NCBI GenBank assembly: GCA_022701365.1
Contig: JAKUHH010000108.1
Coordinates: 1,239,821-1,303,820 of the forward strand
Reading direction: 5' to 3'
Source: Mycocentrospora acerina
Taxonomy: Eukaryota; Ascomycota; Dothideomycetes; Pleosporales
Length of the DNA: 64,000 nucleotides
In this document: positions 1 through 11,111 of the stretch, one piece after another
How positions within the stretch are numbered: the stretch's first letter is position 1
Layout of the letters: every line of letters begins with the position of its first letter
The notes under the pieces: model-generated
What the model saw: only the letters and a program-made list of their open reading frames with translations
The model's database searches: none
What the model was told of the DNA's origin: nothing
Program-made: the position numbers and the translations under genes

Positions 1-1456
1 TGTGGAGAAACAATGGATGCGGAGAGTCAAAAAGCCAATAACGAGATGCCGTCCCGCAATTGCCTTGTGAGATGGTGTGGGCCTGAGCATACAGTGATAT
101 TTTCGATAGGATGCTAACCCATTGGAGGTGTTTGAGGCGATTTGGAAATGCTTGAGTCACCAGATCATTTTATCTACGAAAGCCACCCGGAAGAAGATCT
201 GTAGGCGCCGTGGTGAGAGTAAAATTGTACACATGTCGAGACTCGAGCACAAATGAGGCACGTGGCGGCCCGGCCTGCCGACCATGCAGCGGAGAAGAAG
301 ACCAACAAACACGAGCAGAGACTCATCATGGGCAGCCTCGAGCAGCTGTTCAATGGCGCCCTGAAGCCACCATGTCGGGGCAATACACGAGGCGCGCCGG
401 CCAGAAGCTGTATGGTTGCAGGGAGAAAGATTGTGGCATTGATGGGCAGTCAGGAACGCCGTTGAGTCGAGGCTTCCAACCTTGCAACCCCGATTTTGAC
501 GTCTTGGCGCCCCAACCCCGCCTGGAGACTCCGCATTCTCCGTGTTCTATGAACATCACTTGTGCATCCGCATCTCGCTTAGGTCGGCACGTCGTTCCTC
601 GGGAGTCTGTTGTCGAGGGCTTGCAAGAACTGGCTGGCTGTCTTTGTTGCAGGTGACAGGCAAGGACCCTGATGCTGGCTACCTGCCTACGACTGATCGC
701 ACCATGTTCGTGTGGGGATGCGCCCCAAGGCTGCATGAGGGACTCGATTCGCGGAAAATCGACGTCTACTGCGTCTATTGTCTATTGTCTTCCCACGGCC
801 TACCTATTGTCTGCACAGCAGGCAAGACTCTGCTAGGTGGGTGGAACCGCAGGGTGCCAGGGGCCCATTCCACCTGTGCAGTGGACGCAGCCGCCCCTCG
901 GCCGTCAGGTGCTCGCGCGTGGCCAGCTGCAACACGAGACATTTGCCATGCTCGTCCTCCCTCCGTGTCGAATTCTCGACGCCGCTCGGGTGAGGGCCGC
1001 ACCAGCGCTGCACGCTCAAGCGCGACACAGCTCGCTAACACGGCGCGTCGAGGGCCGCATCGTCGCCGTGCTATGTAGGCAAGGCTGACATGCACCAAGG
1101 CCGCAGTCCACCACTGATGGAGCGTGGACCCGCCTTCCGTGCCCTACCAAGCCATGGCCGTCGTCGAAGCATCCAATGGCCTGCGCCGCTGCCGACCACG
1201 GAAGTCACGCCTCCGCGCCCAATGTGTCCATACACTGGTTTGCAGGGCGCCGCGCCCACACGGTCCCGCTCGACTTTCCAGCGGTAACGCGGATTATGCG
1301 GGCCACAACCCCGGACGCTCCAGCCCTGGACAGGTCCTGGTGCTGGGTGTGCTTGTCGACCATGTTTTATAGTTCGTGCCCGTCGCAACTGTTTGCCCAT
1401 CAGCAGCAGCCCTCCCCTCGAGCATCTTCACAAACACCATCGCCACGGTTGCAACC
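1..1456. other. gene-free GC-rich flank and transporter promoter
   Basis: Many overlapping short open frames occur on both strands, but none shows a recognisable domain, a coherent splice pattern or a plausible fungal start. They look like chance frames in GC-rich DNA. The last few hundred bases, which are C-rich just before the ATG at 1457, presumably hold the promoter and 5' leader of the sugar transporter. Confidence 0.5.
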
Positions 1457-3220
1457 ATGACCGAGAAGGAATACGCTGGTGCGCAGACCCATCTGGCCGG
1501 CTCAGACAATGGCGTAAGTTGTGCCCTTTTTTTCTGAATTTGCCTCTGCCTTTGCCTTTGCCTCTGCCATGTCAAATACTCACACTCCACCAGGACGCCA
1601 AAGGTGCCGTAGCTGAAGTGGTTGTCATTTCTGGCTCAGAGGCCATCGCCGAGGCCAGGCTCAAGGAACCCCCCAAGCACTTCTCTTTGTATGCCATGGT
1701 GCTCTATCTCTGCGCCGTAGTTGGCTTTTTCTGCTCTACTTGCAATGGTTTCGACGGTTCCGTCTTCAACGCCCTTCTCCTCAACAAGGCCTTCAAGGCG
1801 TACTTTGATGTCAAGTCAACCGGTGCCTGGACCGGCATCGTCAGTTCCATGTACCAGATTGGTGGTGTCACGGCCATCCCCTTCATCGGCCCCGCTTGCG
1901 ATACCTGGGGACGCCGAATTGGCATGATGATCGGAGGAGCCATTGGAGTCGCCGGCGTCATCGTCCAAGCCACAACCAAACCTGGTAGCGCCGCAGTCGG
2001 CCAGTTTATGGGCGGCCGCTTCTTGCTGGGATTCGCAGTCCCTATTCTCACCACTGCTGGGCCACTTCACGTTATCGAGACTGCCCACCCCGCTCATCGC
2101 GGTGTCATCACCGGTCTCTACAACACTTTCTGGTTTGTTGGTTCCATTCTCGCTGCTGGAGTTGCCCGCGGCTCCACTAGCCTCGAGGGCAACAAGAGCT
2201 GGACCATGCCTGTGTGGCTGCAACTTCTCTTCCCTGGCCTTGTTCTAGTCCTGGCTTGGTTCCTTCCCGAATCTCCGCGTTGGCTCCACACCCGCGGAAG
2301 GCACACGGACGCGAAGAGCATGTTGACCCGATTCCATGGTGAAGGAAACCCAGAGAGCGTATGGGTCACCATGCAGCTTCGCGAGTACGAGCAGTACCTT
2401 GACATGGACGGCGGAGACAAGCGCTGGTGGGACTACGGTGCGCTGTTCAAGACCCGCGGCGCTCGCTACCGCATTGCTTGCAATGTCACCATCTCCATCT
2501 TCGGCCAGTGGGCGGGCAACGGTGTTATCGACTACTTCATGGCTGGTGTTCTGGAGACTGTTGGTATTACCGATGAGATCCAGGGAATGAACATCAATCT
2601 TGGCAAGGCTTGTGCGCAACTTGCATGCGTGAGTTCAGATCTTCAATCCTCTTTTCATGACATTTACTAATCATCGATTTTAGGCCGTCACTGGTGCTTT
2701 CTTTGTTGACAAAATCGGTCGCCGACCCATGTTGATGGGTGCTTTCGGAAGCGCTGCTTTCATGTGGGCCGTTGCCATCGGATGTGTCTCTGAGAACGAT
2801 AGAACCGGAAATGCTGCCGCCGGCAAGGCTTTCATCGCCTTCATTTTCCTCTTCAACTGCGTCTTCGCCTTTGGTATCACACCGCTTCAAGCCTTGTACC
2901 CTGTCGAGGTCCTTTCTTTCGAGATCCGCGCCAAGGGTATGGCCTTCTCCAACTTGGCTGTCACAACTGCCATGTTGGTCAACCAATTTGCCTACCCAAT
3001 TGCTCTTGAGAAGATCAAGTGGAAGCTTTTTATTGTTTTCGCATTGTGGTGCCCAGTCCAGGCTTTGATTGTCTGGGCGTTCATTCCTGAGACGAAGAAG
3101 CGCACTCTCGAGGAGCTTGACGACATCTTCAACTCGCCCAACCCTCGCAACGCATCACTTGTTAAGAAGAAGATTGCAGCTGATGCGCATGGCAATGTCA
3201 TCGAGGTTGAGAAGGTGTAA
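1457..3220 (+). CDS. MFS sugar transporter, lactose permease/hexose transporter type
   Basis: The model has three exons, 1457-1513, 1594-2628 and 2684-3220, and encodes 542 residues. Both introns (80 and 55 bp) have GT..AG ends; the second carries a TACTAAT-like branch motif. The protein is a 12-helix plasma-membrane sugar/H+ symporter of the MFS. Visible family signatures are NGFDGS in helix 1, GRRIGMMIGG after helix 2, PESPRWLHTRGR before the central loop, KIGRRPMLMG in the second half, and the C-terminal PETKKRTLEELDDIF. The FGQWAGNGVIDYF segment resembles fungal lactose-permease-like transporters more than classical glucose carriers, so a disaccharide or galactoside substrate is possible; the substrate itself cannot be read from sequence. 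I chose the ATG at 1457 because the long frame upstream of exon 2 encodes no transporter-like sequence, and the spliced start gives a normal hydrophilic N-terminus. Intron 1 is pyrimidine-rich with TTTGCC/TCTGCC repeats. Confidence 0.9.
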
Positions 3221-4267
3221 ATACACCCTTTATCAACGATGAATAGGAGGGAATGTGATGACTTGCCCAAAAGGCGAACCATTACGATTTCACAGTCGCT
3301 GAAAGAATTAATTTGAAGGGCTGATTAGTAGTATGATTTAAATTTATGATAGTAGCCGTCAAATTCATTTCTCACACTTTACGATTCTGTTCAATTCCCA
3401 ATGCATCGTGAGGAAGGACTAACAAATTGTGTTCTTTGTCCGCACTTTTTTTGGCAATGCCCACATTTAATCACGCGCTTGATTTTCAGTAGAATCGTCT
3501 GGTTTCAGCAAAATACTTTGACCACCTACCTTGTGTCTGTGAACAGCATGGCCTTTGCTTTGAGACTCCGCCATATGGAAAGAACGATTCCGAGTTTGTA
3601 GAATGAGATGAGCTGTTCTGTTGACAAGTGCGAGGAATTGAACCGATATCTTGGCGGTGAGTCGAAGCTTTTTCTTTCTTTTTTGTTTATAGGTGATGTG
3701 ATGTGGTTCTCTTGTAGGTTGTGAGTGACGCTTCCATGGTGAGTTTAGTATTCATGTGCATGTCGGGAAGTTTCTTTTTGTTTGTGAATGGCTAGAAGAA
3801 GAAGATGATTCAACAATCCGGCTATTGTTGATACAGCGGTTTGCAAAGCGGCTGTTAAGTATGGGCTAGGAGGATGCAAGGGTCTCTCTCTCTCTGTGTG
3901 TGTGTTTATACGGAGAAAAAGAGGCAATCGAAGGCTATGTTTGAAAGACGTGATTGACAGACCTAGGAAGCAGATTTTGGCCAGCTTGAGCGAATGTTCA
4001 TTTGGCTCGTACATTCTAGAATGTCTAAATTCTTTTCTTTGCTGCCTGCTGGTAGGTACTGGCTTGTGTCGCTCCTGCCTTCCATAACAATATGTCGTTG
4101 CACGTGACTTCAAGTGTAGCAAACAAGGCGGTATATTTCATCTCGCCTGATTTCGTTCTCAGGCTGCTTCTCTCTCACACATCTCATCTTCTTCACTCTA
4201 GCATCTGCTGTTTTGATAGAAAAGTACGCTCAACCCTTCTGACTACACACATCCTACAACCGCCCCG
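3221..4267. other. intergenic region with a small TC/TG microsatellite
   Basis: No coding region is supported. It contains the 3' flank of the transporter, a (TC)n(TG)n microsatellite at 3883-3906, and a pyrimidine-rich stretch from about 4160 to 4267 that looks like a fungal promoter/leader for the following DUF4419 gene. Confidence 0.5.
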
Positions 4268-5420
4268 ATGCCAGTCACCATCAAAACTTCACCTGAAAAG
4301 GTTGCAAGGAACGCCGATGACACAACAGCCACAGAAAGCGGCCTCTACTCAGCATTGGTTGAAGCTTGGGAAAAAGACAAGCGTTACAGAGCTGATCGAT
4401 CTAAGCATGACAAGCGCATACTCCACTCGTCGTTCAAGCGTCTCAGTTCGCTAATCACTCCGTATTGTAATGGGTTTGTCGAGGGAATCATGAGAGCATT
4501 TCAACAGGACCTTCACCTGGTTCTCCGACCTGACGATGTATGGCTCGCCATCGTCGTCCAATTCAGTTTCCACATCAACAAGAACGCGGAGACACTGCGT
4601 GGCCAATTTGTTGCTCATAAAGGAAAATAGGAACTCGTTATCGAAGACATGCTCACGCCTTTCTCTTCGTGGAATATCGGTAGTATGACAAAGCAGTTTG
4701 CAACTCTGATGCATGAAAACTTTACCGATCCCAGCGTCCGTGACTGGCTCATTCCTAACTTTTCGACCACGACTGAAGTTGACCTAGCAGTATCTTCCAT
4801 GGTCATGATGGCAACGATGAAGGAATACTTCACCTTTGCATTGAGTGGCGGTTGTGGCTTTCCATCCGTTACCCTCCTCGGCGAAGTCGAGGACTGGCAA
4901 AATATTTTGTCACGACTGGACAAGTTTGCCCAGTATGGCGAAGAGCCAGCGGCATGGAGTAGGCTTCTTATAGCTACCCTCAAGCGATTCATTGCTACCT
5001 TCTACGTGCCCGATTCAGCCGAGTTGAAAGAGTTCTGGATGCAAGTAATCCACTCTGAAGGCGTGGGGAAGTGGAAACACGCCTACCTATAACGGATGGC
5101 TTACAGCGTTCATGTACTGGAACAATTATGGTCATTCACAGGATTCTGGGCTCTCTGTCGATAAAGCTGGGCAGCAGCCTCTCAAACTGGATGGTGAAGT
5201 CTTTCCTATCATCTACCATACTTCAATGGGATTGACTTATGGTGTTGTTGAGGTTCCGGTTACCGTCAAAGTGTTTGATCTTGGCCTTCAATTCAACACC
5301 AAGCTCATCGCGGGTTCTATGGGTATGGCTGTCAAGACTCATTCAAAAAGTAGGGTTGGTACTACAGTTCAGCCCTGTTCTGGATGGTGGATGATTGAGT
5401 ACTCACGTAAGTCATTATAG
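4268..5420 (+). pseudogene. DUF4419-family gene broken by a nonsense codon and a frameshift
   Basis: Conceptual translation gives a near full-length DUF4419 protein, a fungal family of unknown function, in two frames. From 4268 the frame contains the family's PYCNGFVEGIMRAF and LRPDDVWLAIVVQFSF segments. It then meets an in-frame TAG at 4628-4630 inside the conserved HKGK..ELVIEDM region, and continues in the same frame through SGGCGFPSVTLLGEVEDW. Around 5062-5080 the family match jumps frame, and 5094-5420 carries GWLTAFMYWNNYG, GVVEVPVTV, IAGSMGM and a C-terminal SGWWMIEY. Nothing resembling an intron spans either break: the flanking residues are contiguous family sequence, and the only candidate introns are under 35 bp. 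Apart from these two lesions the protein looks well conserved, so the decay appears recent. A sequencing or assembly error at either point would restore much of it. An intact copy would be about 380 residues. Confidence 0.82.
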
Positions 5421-6477
5421 AACGATTAGATGCGACCTCAATCTAGTGAGCAAAATATGTGAGGAGTAGGTTATATGGCGGTAATTTGCTTTGGTCAATG
5501 TTGCAATGATTCTCAGTAGTCGTGCTGGATTATAATATCTCATCGTTGTCATCAGACGCCTCCAATACAATAGAGTGATCAAAGATTTAGAAAATCCTGC
5601 ATACAATGTCTTCGTCAGGAAATAATTCCATCTTCAACTCTTGTTTAACAAGTTTTCCAAAACATCATATGACACTTACTGATGCCTACCAAAGCGCCCG
5701 TAGTCTATCTACCTTCCCTCTCAATCACCCTGCAACTCCACCTTCCAATCCAATCTCTTTTTCCCCTTCTCACCAAAAACAATACCTCGCCTCTACTAGC
5801 TCCTCATCGGAAGACAAAAGACCAAACCACTCGCATGAACTTCATTCTCTACCCTCCCATGATCTATCTCCGTACTTCAGTCCAAATAAACTGCCATCAT
5901 CGCCCCTCTTCATTCTTCGGAATTAATCATCGGTGCATAAGAACAAGCTTTAAAATCAACCTGAAAGCATTCGATTCTTATTCTGCGTTGAAGAGCTCCG
6001 CAACTTCATAACTCGTATGCTAAGTAGTGGCCAATGCTTGAGAGGGTGCAGATTGTATTTTTGAGGTGGTATTGGAAATAGGCAGATAGAGGTATGCACA
6101 CTTAGTGTTACCTGATTCAGGGTACAATTGTGTTTGAATCAGTGTAGATGATCGACGAATATGTTTATGATGAATTCGTAATGACAGGTCTTGAATAGTC
6201 TATGTTAAAAATGCAAAAACTCCTGTGCCTTGGTTGTCTGAACAACGCTTGTTTCCTCCCATACGCCCCTTGATAAATTGCTTAGTTGTTTTTCCAGTCA
6301 AGTAAACAATCCAAGAACAGTGCACTCATGTGCAGAAACCCCATCACCACTGTATTTGTTTCTGAGCTGCTTCCACCTTTCACCGACTCTCGTATGAAGA
6401 CCGATACTGAAAGAGTCGTTTCTCTTCTTGTGGGATCATCCGGAACTTATCCGTTCCCTGCTTCCATCCTTGGAAGC
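5421..6477. other. intergenic region, no gene seen
   Basis: The short plus-strand frames here (for example around 5606-6011) are low-complexity Ser/Pro/Leu and have no recognisable domain. It contains the 3' ends of the DUF4419 relic and of the minus-strand membrane-protein gene. Confidence 0.45.
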
Positions 6478-7195
6478 TCAGACCTCCATCTCCTTGACCT
6501 TGGCAGTCTCCGTCTCCTGAGGAAGCAGGTCTGTCGTTGTTCGCGCATCAGTGTAAGCCAAGGCGTCATCGTCACCATCCAAGTATTCCTCTGCGCGCAA
6601 CAAACTGTAGCCCTCTCCTCCCTTAGCAGCAGTCCTGACTTCTGGTCCACTGATTGCAAACTTGTTGCGGCAGTTAGGGCACTGGCGACATGTCTGATCG
6701 GTGAATGATGCAGACAACCATTTGAAGTTGTAGACGAAGAATCCAAGATGGATAAACCTTGTATTGTTAGTTCGAGTCATGTTGATGGCGAACGCGAGCT
6801 TACATGTTGACGATCATGGGCGCAGTAGTGTATCCTGCCAACAAGCCCAGCCCTGGCTCCCTCAATTTGCCCACATCAACAGCCCAGATTGGAATTAACA
6901 CGCTAATGTAAAAAATCATCGCTACAAAGTCAAGAATGGCCATTCGTGGGCGTGCGGGAACGGGAGTGCCGGCAATTCGGTGCCTCCTGTGATGCCGAAG
7001 ACTTGCTGCGGAAGCAACAAAAGAGAGAGCGAGAGGAATGTATCCAAAGCAGAAGCCCGAGACTTGGCGATTATCCCAATAAGAGCGGCTTACTAGAGAC
7101 TCAACGGTGCTGGCAATGAGAAGAGGTGTCGTAAGTGCTGTGCAGAAGAGCGAGAACAGGCGGATAAGACGCTCCTCGGCCATTGGGGAACTCAT
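6478..7195 (-). CDS. small four-helix membrane protein, function unknown
   Basis: The model is complement(6478-6757, 6804-7195) and encodes 223 residues. The 46-bp intron has GTAAGC at the donor, CTAAC at the branch and ACAAG at the acceptor. Four hydrophobic stretches are seen: about residues 10-32 (FSLFCTALTTPLLIAS), 45-65 (FCFGYIPLALSFVASAAS), 85-107 (MAILDFVAMIFYISVLIP) and 115-142, the last crossing the splice junction (GYTTAPMIVNMFIHLGFFVY). The first loops are short and basic. The C-terminal third is soluble with a CRQCPNC cysteine cluster and an acidic tail. I do not recognise the family; it reads like a fungal-specific integral membrane protein. The start at 7195 follows no in-frame upstream ATG with coding character. 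Confidence 0.62.
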
Positions 7196-7911
7196 ATTGA
7201 GGTGGGGATCTGGTGAAGGGTAGGTTCGGATTGTCGACTGGCTTCAGAATGGTTACTGCTTTCGATGTAGCGTGGGTTATGGTTGCGTGCAGATGGGTTC
7301 TTCTCAATGAGAGAGGAAGCCTGATAACTTTTCAAGTAGGAAACGGCTGCCTAGAGACATCCCCTAGGCAACATCAAACCCACGGCCAAGACGGCCTTCC
7401 CGACAGGGCCGCGTAACGACTCAGGGCGCCTGGATCCAACCAAAACCAATTAGCTCTATGAAAACAACCATTTTAGACACAACTGCCCCGCACTACATGC
7501 ATTCAAGAGGAGATGTAAAGCATACTTTTGGAGGTAGGCCAATCATAGCTTGAAGGGGGTGGCTGAGTTTGGTTAGAGAATACGAAACGAGGTGGATTTC
7601 TAAGCTTGGCGCGCTAAGCGTCATGCAACAAGTTTACAAGGCAGACATCAGGTTGACTTGGACAGTTTTTCTTTTTATAGTCGAAAAACAGAACTGTTAC
7701 TAAAGATTTAAAACACGCCGAATCAGTAGATGCCTTGACATCGATAGATGCATATCTTTTTCGAGGAGCTCAATCCATTTGGACAAGATCTAACTAGCCA
7801 TCCGCAAGTAAGACATACAGATATTTATGTATCGTCGAGCGAGAGTAGCATTGACTTTAGAGAGAATCGGGAACGGATGTAACGTTATCAAACTACGACT
7901 CGATTCAAGGG
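7196..7911. other. intergenic, tail to head between two minus-strand genes
   Basis: No supported gene is present. It holds the promoter of the small membrane protein near 7196-7400 and the 3' end of the Zn2Cys6 regulator near 7900. Confidence 0.45.
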
Positions 7912-10691
7912 CTATCGGCCCTTTCCAGTAGATTGTTTATCAAGCACTAGCGGGAATTCATCGAACACATCGTAATTGATGTTTTCTAGAAGCGGGCCAG
8001 ATTCCCACAACCAACTCTGATTCATATCATTCAAGCCTCCACTATCAAACGTCGAAAAACTAGACAATTCTCCGGTTGGGGCTGGTATTGGCTGGAGGTT
8101 GGACATGTTGATGGTACTATACTGCGAATTGGGATCATTGCTATGTGAGTATTTTGTCTGAGATATTACTGCAAGATGACACATTAGTTGGTGGGTGACT
8201 GAGATGAAAATTAAAATTTACCATTACTCAGCGAAGAGAGTGCTTGTCTGCAATTGATCCCGTTACCAAACAAAGGCTGTTGTAGCATATGCTGTTGCTG
8301 TAATATCGAGTCGGAGTTTTCTGGCAGTGCCAAAGAAAGCTCGCTCTCGTGGGCAGGAAACCTCTGGTGAGTGTTGACAATCTGCTCAAAAGTATCTGGC
8401 TGTGCTGTGCTTGTCCCATCCTGCAGTGTCGTAAAACTCTTTTGTGCGTTTTTCTCAGACTCGTGGCTAGAACAGCCTTGTTCCGCAGAACCCGAGAAAA
8501 TAGAGCTCATCTCCTTTTCCAGAATGAGCCGTACCAGTCCCCGCATGACCTGCTCGCTTTGAGCTGACAAACGTGCTTTGTTGTCCATGGCAGCACTAGT
8601 GGCAACAATGCGAGCGATCGCTGCTTTCGCTTCATAAGCTGAAACAGACAGAGGCTCAGTCAGCGCGACAATACCAAGTATCATACTGGCGGTGAACATC
8701 TGAATTCCGATGTAGGATGCAGCATGAGTGTATTTCGCGTCTTTGACGGCTGATTCGCGAATCTGAGACGTTCGGAGGGCTGATTCCCAACATTGAGATT
8801 TGCCCATCGCTAGGATAGCGTTTTCTGCAGAGGACAGGTTTAAGCTGATAACTGGACGTGGACTAGACGATTCTGGAGAAGTTCCAGATGAGCGCGATAT
8901 GTCATGCGAAATGATGGGATACTGCAACAGCGGGCGATGCAGGAGGATTTGAATGTTATCGTATGCCAGCTGGAGAGTCAAAGCCTGGAGCCTGAAAACT
9001 CTTGCGATTCTCTCATCCGATGCTGAAGCGCATGACACTGATTTTGAGCCCTTACCTGCAGGTTGCAACTCGAAAGGAAGCCCTCGAGACCACGTAATCA
9101 GTTCTTCATATAGAGCTTTTGTCTTCTTTGCGACAATTGATAGATCCGACAAGCCATGGAAATACAAATCTGTCATGATGCGAGATGCAATCTTGTATAA
9201 ACGAAACTTGTATCGCTGATACGAAAATATTGTAACGGGGTAGGATACTCCATCTACCGTCTCAACGGATTTGTAACTTGGATGGCGAGCAGTTGTATCA
9301 TCTAGGTTATTCACCATTGCCACTTGTGACTCGGTGTCTCTAATGCAGCGAGGTCGACCATATGTTATAGAATAAAAGCTGTTCTTCAGTCAGCGTCATA
9401 CTTCACAGGGTAAATGTTGGGCCACGGACCAGTCGACAACGTATAGTGCCCACCAGACTCTGCGCTTGACTTCTCGAGCTAGAGCAGTATGATCCTTCCA
9501 ATTAGACTCATAATGAAGATGAATTGCTTCCGCACACTTGGTTCCCATGCCGTGAATTGCAAACCCAAGGTTAGGCTGCCCGTGGTACAGATAAAACGTG
9601 CTCAAGAGAATAGAGATTTGAACACACTCGACACCGCCTTCGTCCACAACATCGAAAAGATACGCGCGGACACTTCGAAGTAATGCGTCCTGTAAGGCGG
9701 ATAATTCAACACCAAGACGTGCACATGACAAAACTATTTCTGGCCTCGCGTATCTGGCTCCAATGGCCAAGATGAGCATTAGCATGACCAGAAAGCGCAA
9801 ATCTCCATGCGATGCCTTGTCTTTCGACATTACATCATTGCATTTTCGTCTCAAAGACGGCTCGTGGAAAAGGAGCATGAACCAGTGCACAGAGTCGATG
9901 TAAGAATCGAGAAGGGCATCGACGACCTCCTTTGGCGGCAATTCAATTCCGATAATTTCACGTATTGGGAGCCAATCTCGGACTTCACCGGAAGATGGTG
10001 GGATATGTCTAGAGCCACCGGGCAATGCGGAAGTATCTGTTTGGATCGATGAATGAGGGTCGAGCAGTTTCAGTATCTGGTATTCAAGTCAGCATTTGAT
10101 CGAAACAAAGTAATGGTTGAGGATAGAACAACATCTTGAGTCATTTCCACAGCTGAAGATGCAGTCTGCGTAAACTTTCGATCTGCCACAAGGCTTTCTT
10201 CAGAATAATTGATGTTGTCGCTGACAAGTGGCGCTGCTATGGGATTTGGCTCTTCTGGCATCTGTGACGAATCGTGTTGCAAATTGTTTTGAGTTTGCAG
10301 AGTGACAGACCTTGGTTTGGATGCATCATCGAGGCCACCATCCGGATCATGCTGTCTTTACTCACAAAATCAGCACGTGAGATAGCTAGAGTTTGACGGG
10401 AATTTACCGGTGTAAAGAAGGCTCCCAGCCGTCTGTGAGACACTCAGCTGCGGAGCGAACGCACAAGGTACAAGGACGCTCATCATCACACTTGACGTTG
10501 AACAAGTAAATAAATTAATCACACAAAAAGAGGCACATTATTTGTCGTGCATGCAAAGGCATGGATCAGAAATGTGCAAGATGACGTACTTTGAGCTTTT
10601 GGCGTCGGCATCTGTCGCATGCCATTCGAACTCGTTTCCTCGGTCGCTCCGCCGGAAGCGAGCTCGTTGGCTGTCGAGATTTACTACCCAT
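7912..10691 (-). CDS. Zn2Cys6 fungal transcription factor (six exons)
   Basis: The model is complement(7912-8168, 8222-9378, 9430-10076, 10133-10355, 10408-10490, 10590-10691) and encodes 822 residues. The binuclear zinc cluster is split by the first intron: exon 1 ends in CDRCRRQKLK, and exon 2 supplies the third cysteine onward in CDDERPCTLCVRSAAEC, giving the canonical C-x2-C-x6-C then C-x2-C-x6-C spacing. A basic RPRKRVR patch precedes it. The central fungal-specific transcription factor domain (about residues 150-420) includes ILKLLDPHSS, RRVWWALYVVDCFYSITYGRP across the exon 4/5 junction, and a later conserved YDNIQILLHRPLL helix. The C-terminus is Ser/Asn/Gln rich and acidic, as expected for an activation region. 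Exon 4/5 (donor GTCCGT) and exon 3/4 (donor GTTGTT) use weaker donors, so those borders may be a codon off. It is divergently arranged with the HET gene at 11112. Target genes are unknown. Confidence 0.83.
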
Positions 10692-11111
10692 TCTACCTCT
10701 GAGGTCACGCGAAGGCAAAATGTCAAATCTTTTATGGTAGTTGTTCTTCGCGTACCTAGGTTTTGGGCTGTAAAGAATGGACAAATTTGATGCGGCTTTG
10801 CGGAGAAGAGCTAGCAAGAACGACGCGCAGTGACGCTTGATGGCCACAGCCAATGACATTGAAACAGGTTACCAAGCCACTCTGTTGCTGCAGATGGCTA
10901 TCAGCACCGCCACAATGGTTTTCCTTTCCCCGCCTATAGCGCATCTTCTTGTAAATTGTGAGTGGACAGTCAGCTTATTCTTGTACTGACATAAGAGTGC
11001 AAGGTCGCTACAGCAGTAAGCCTGCACAATTTTGGAGAGCTCCCACCAGCTTCTTCGCACTCTGACAGCCTTCCTATTCTCTTTAAGTTCTTGTACCACC
11101 CGTATACACTC
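10692..11111. promoter_or_regulatory. 420-bp divergent intergenic region (Zn2Cys6 factor / HET gene)
   Basis: The start codons of the minus-strand regulator (10691) and the plus-strand HET gene (11112) face away from each other, so this interval must carry both promoters. No sharp TATA box or operator-like repeat stands out. Confidence 0.5.

Noticed and set aside
1..1456. Several overlapping frames of 60-180 codons in both directions
   Set aside because: GC-rich DNA gives long chance frames; no domain, no consistent start, frames overlap on both strands.
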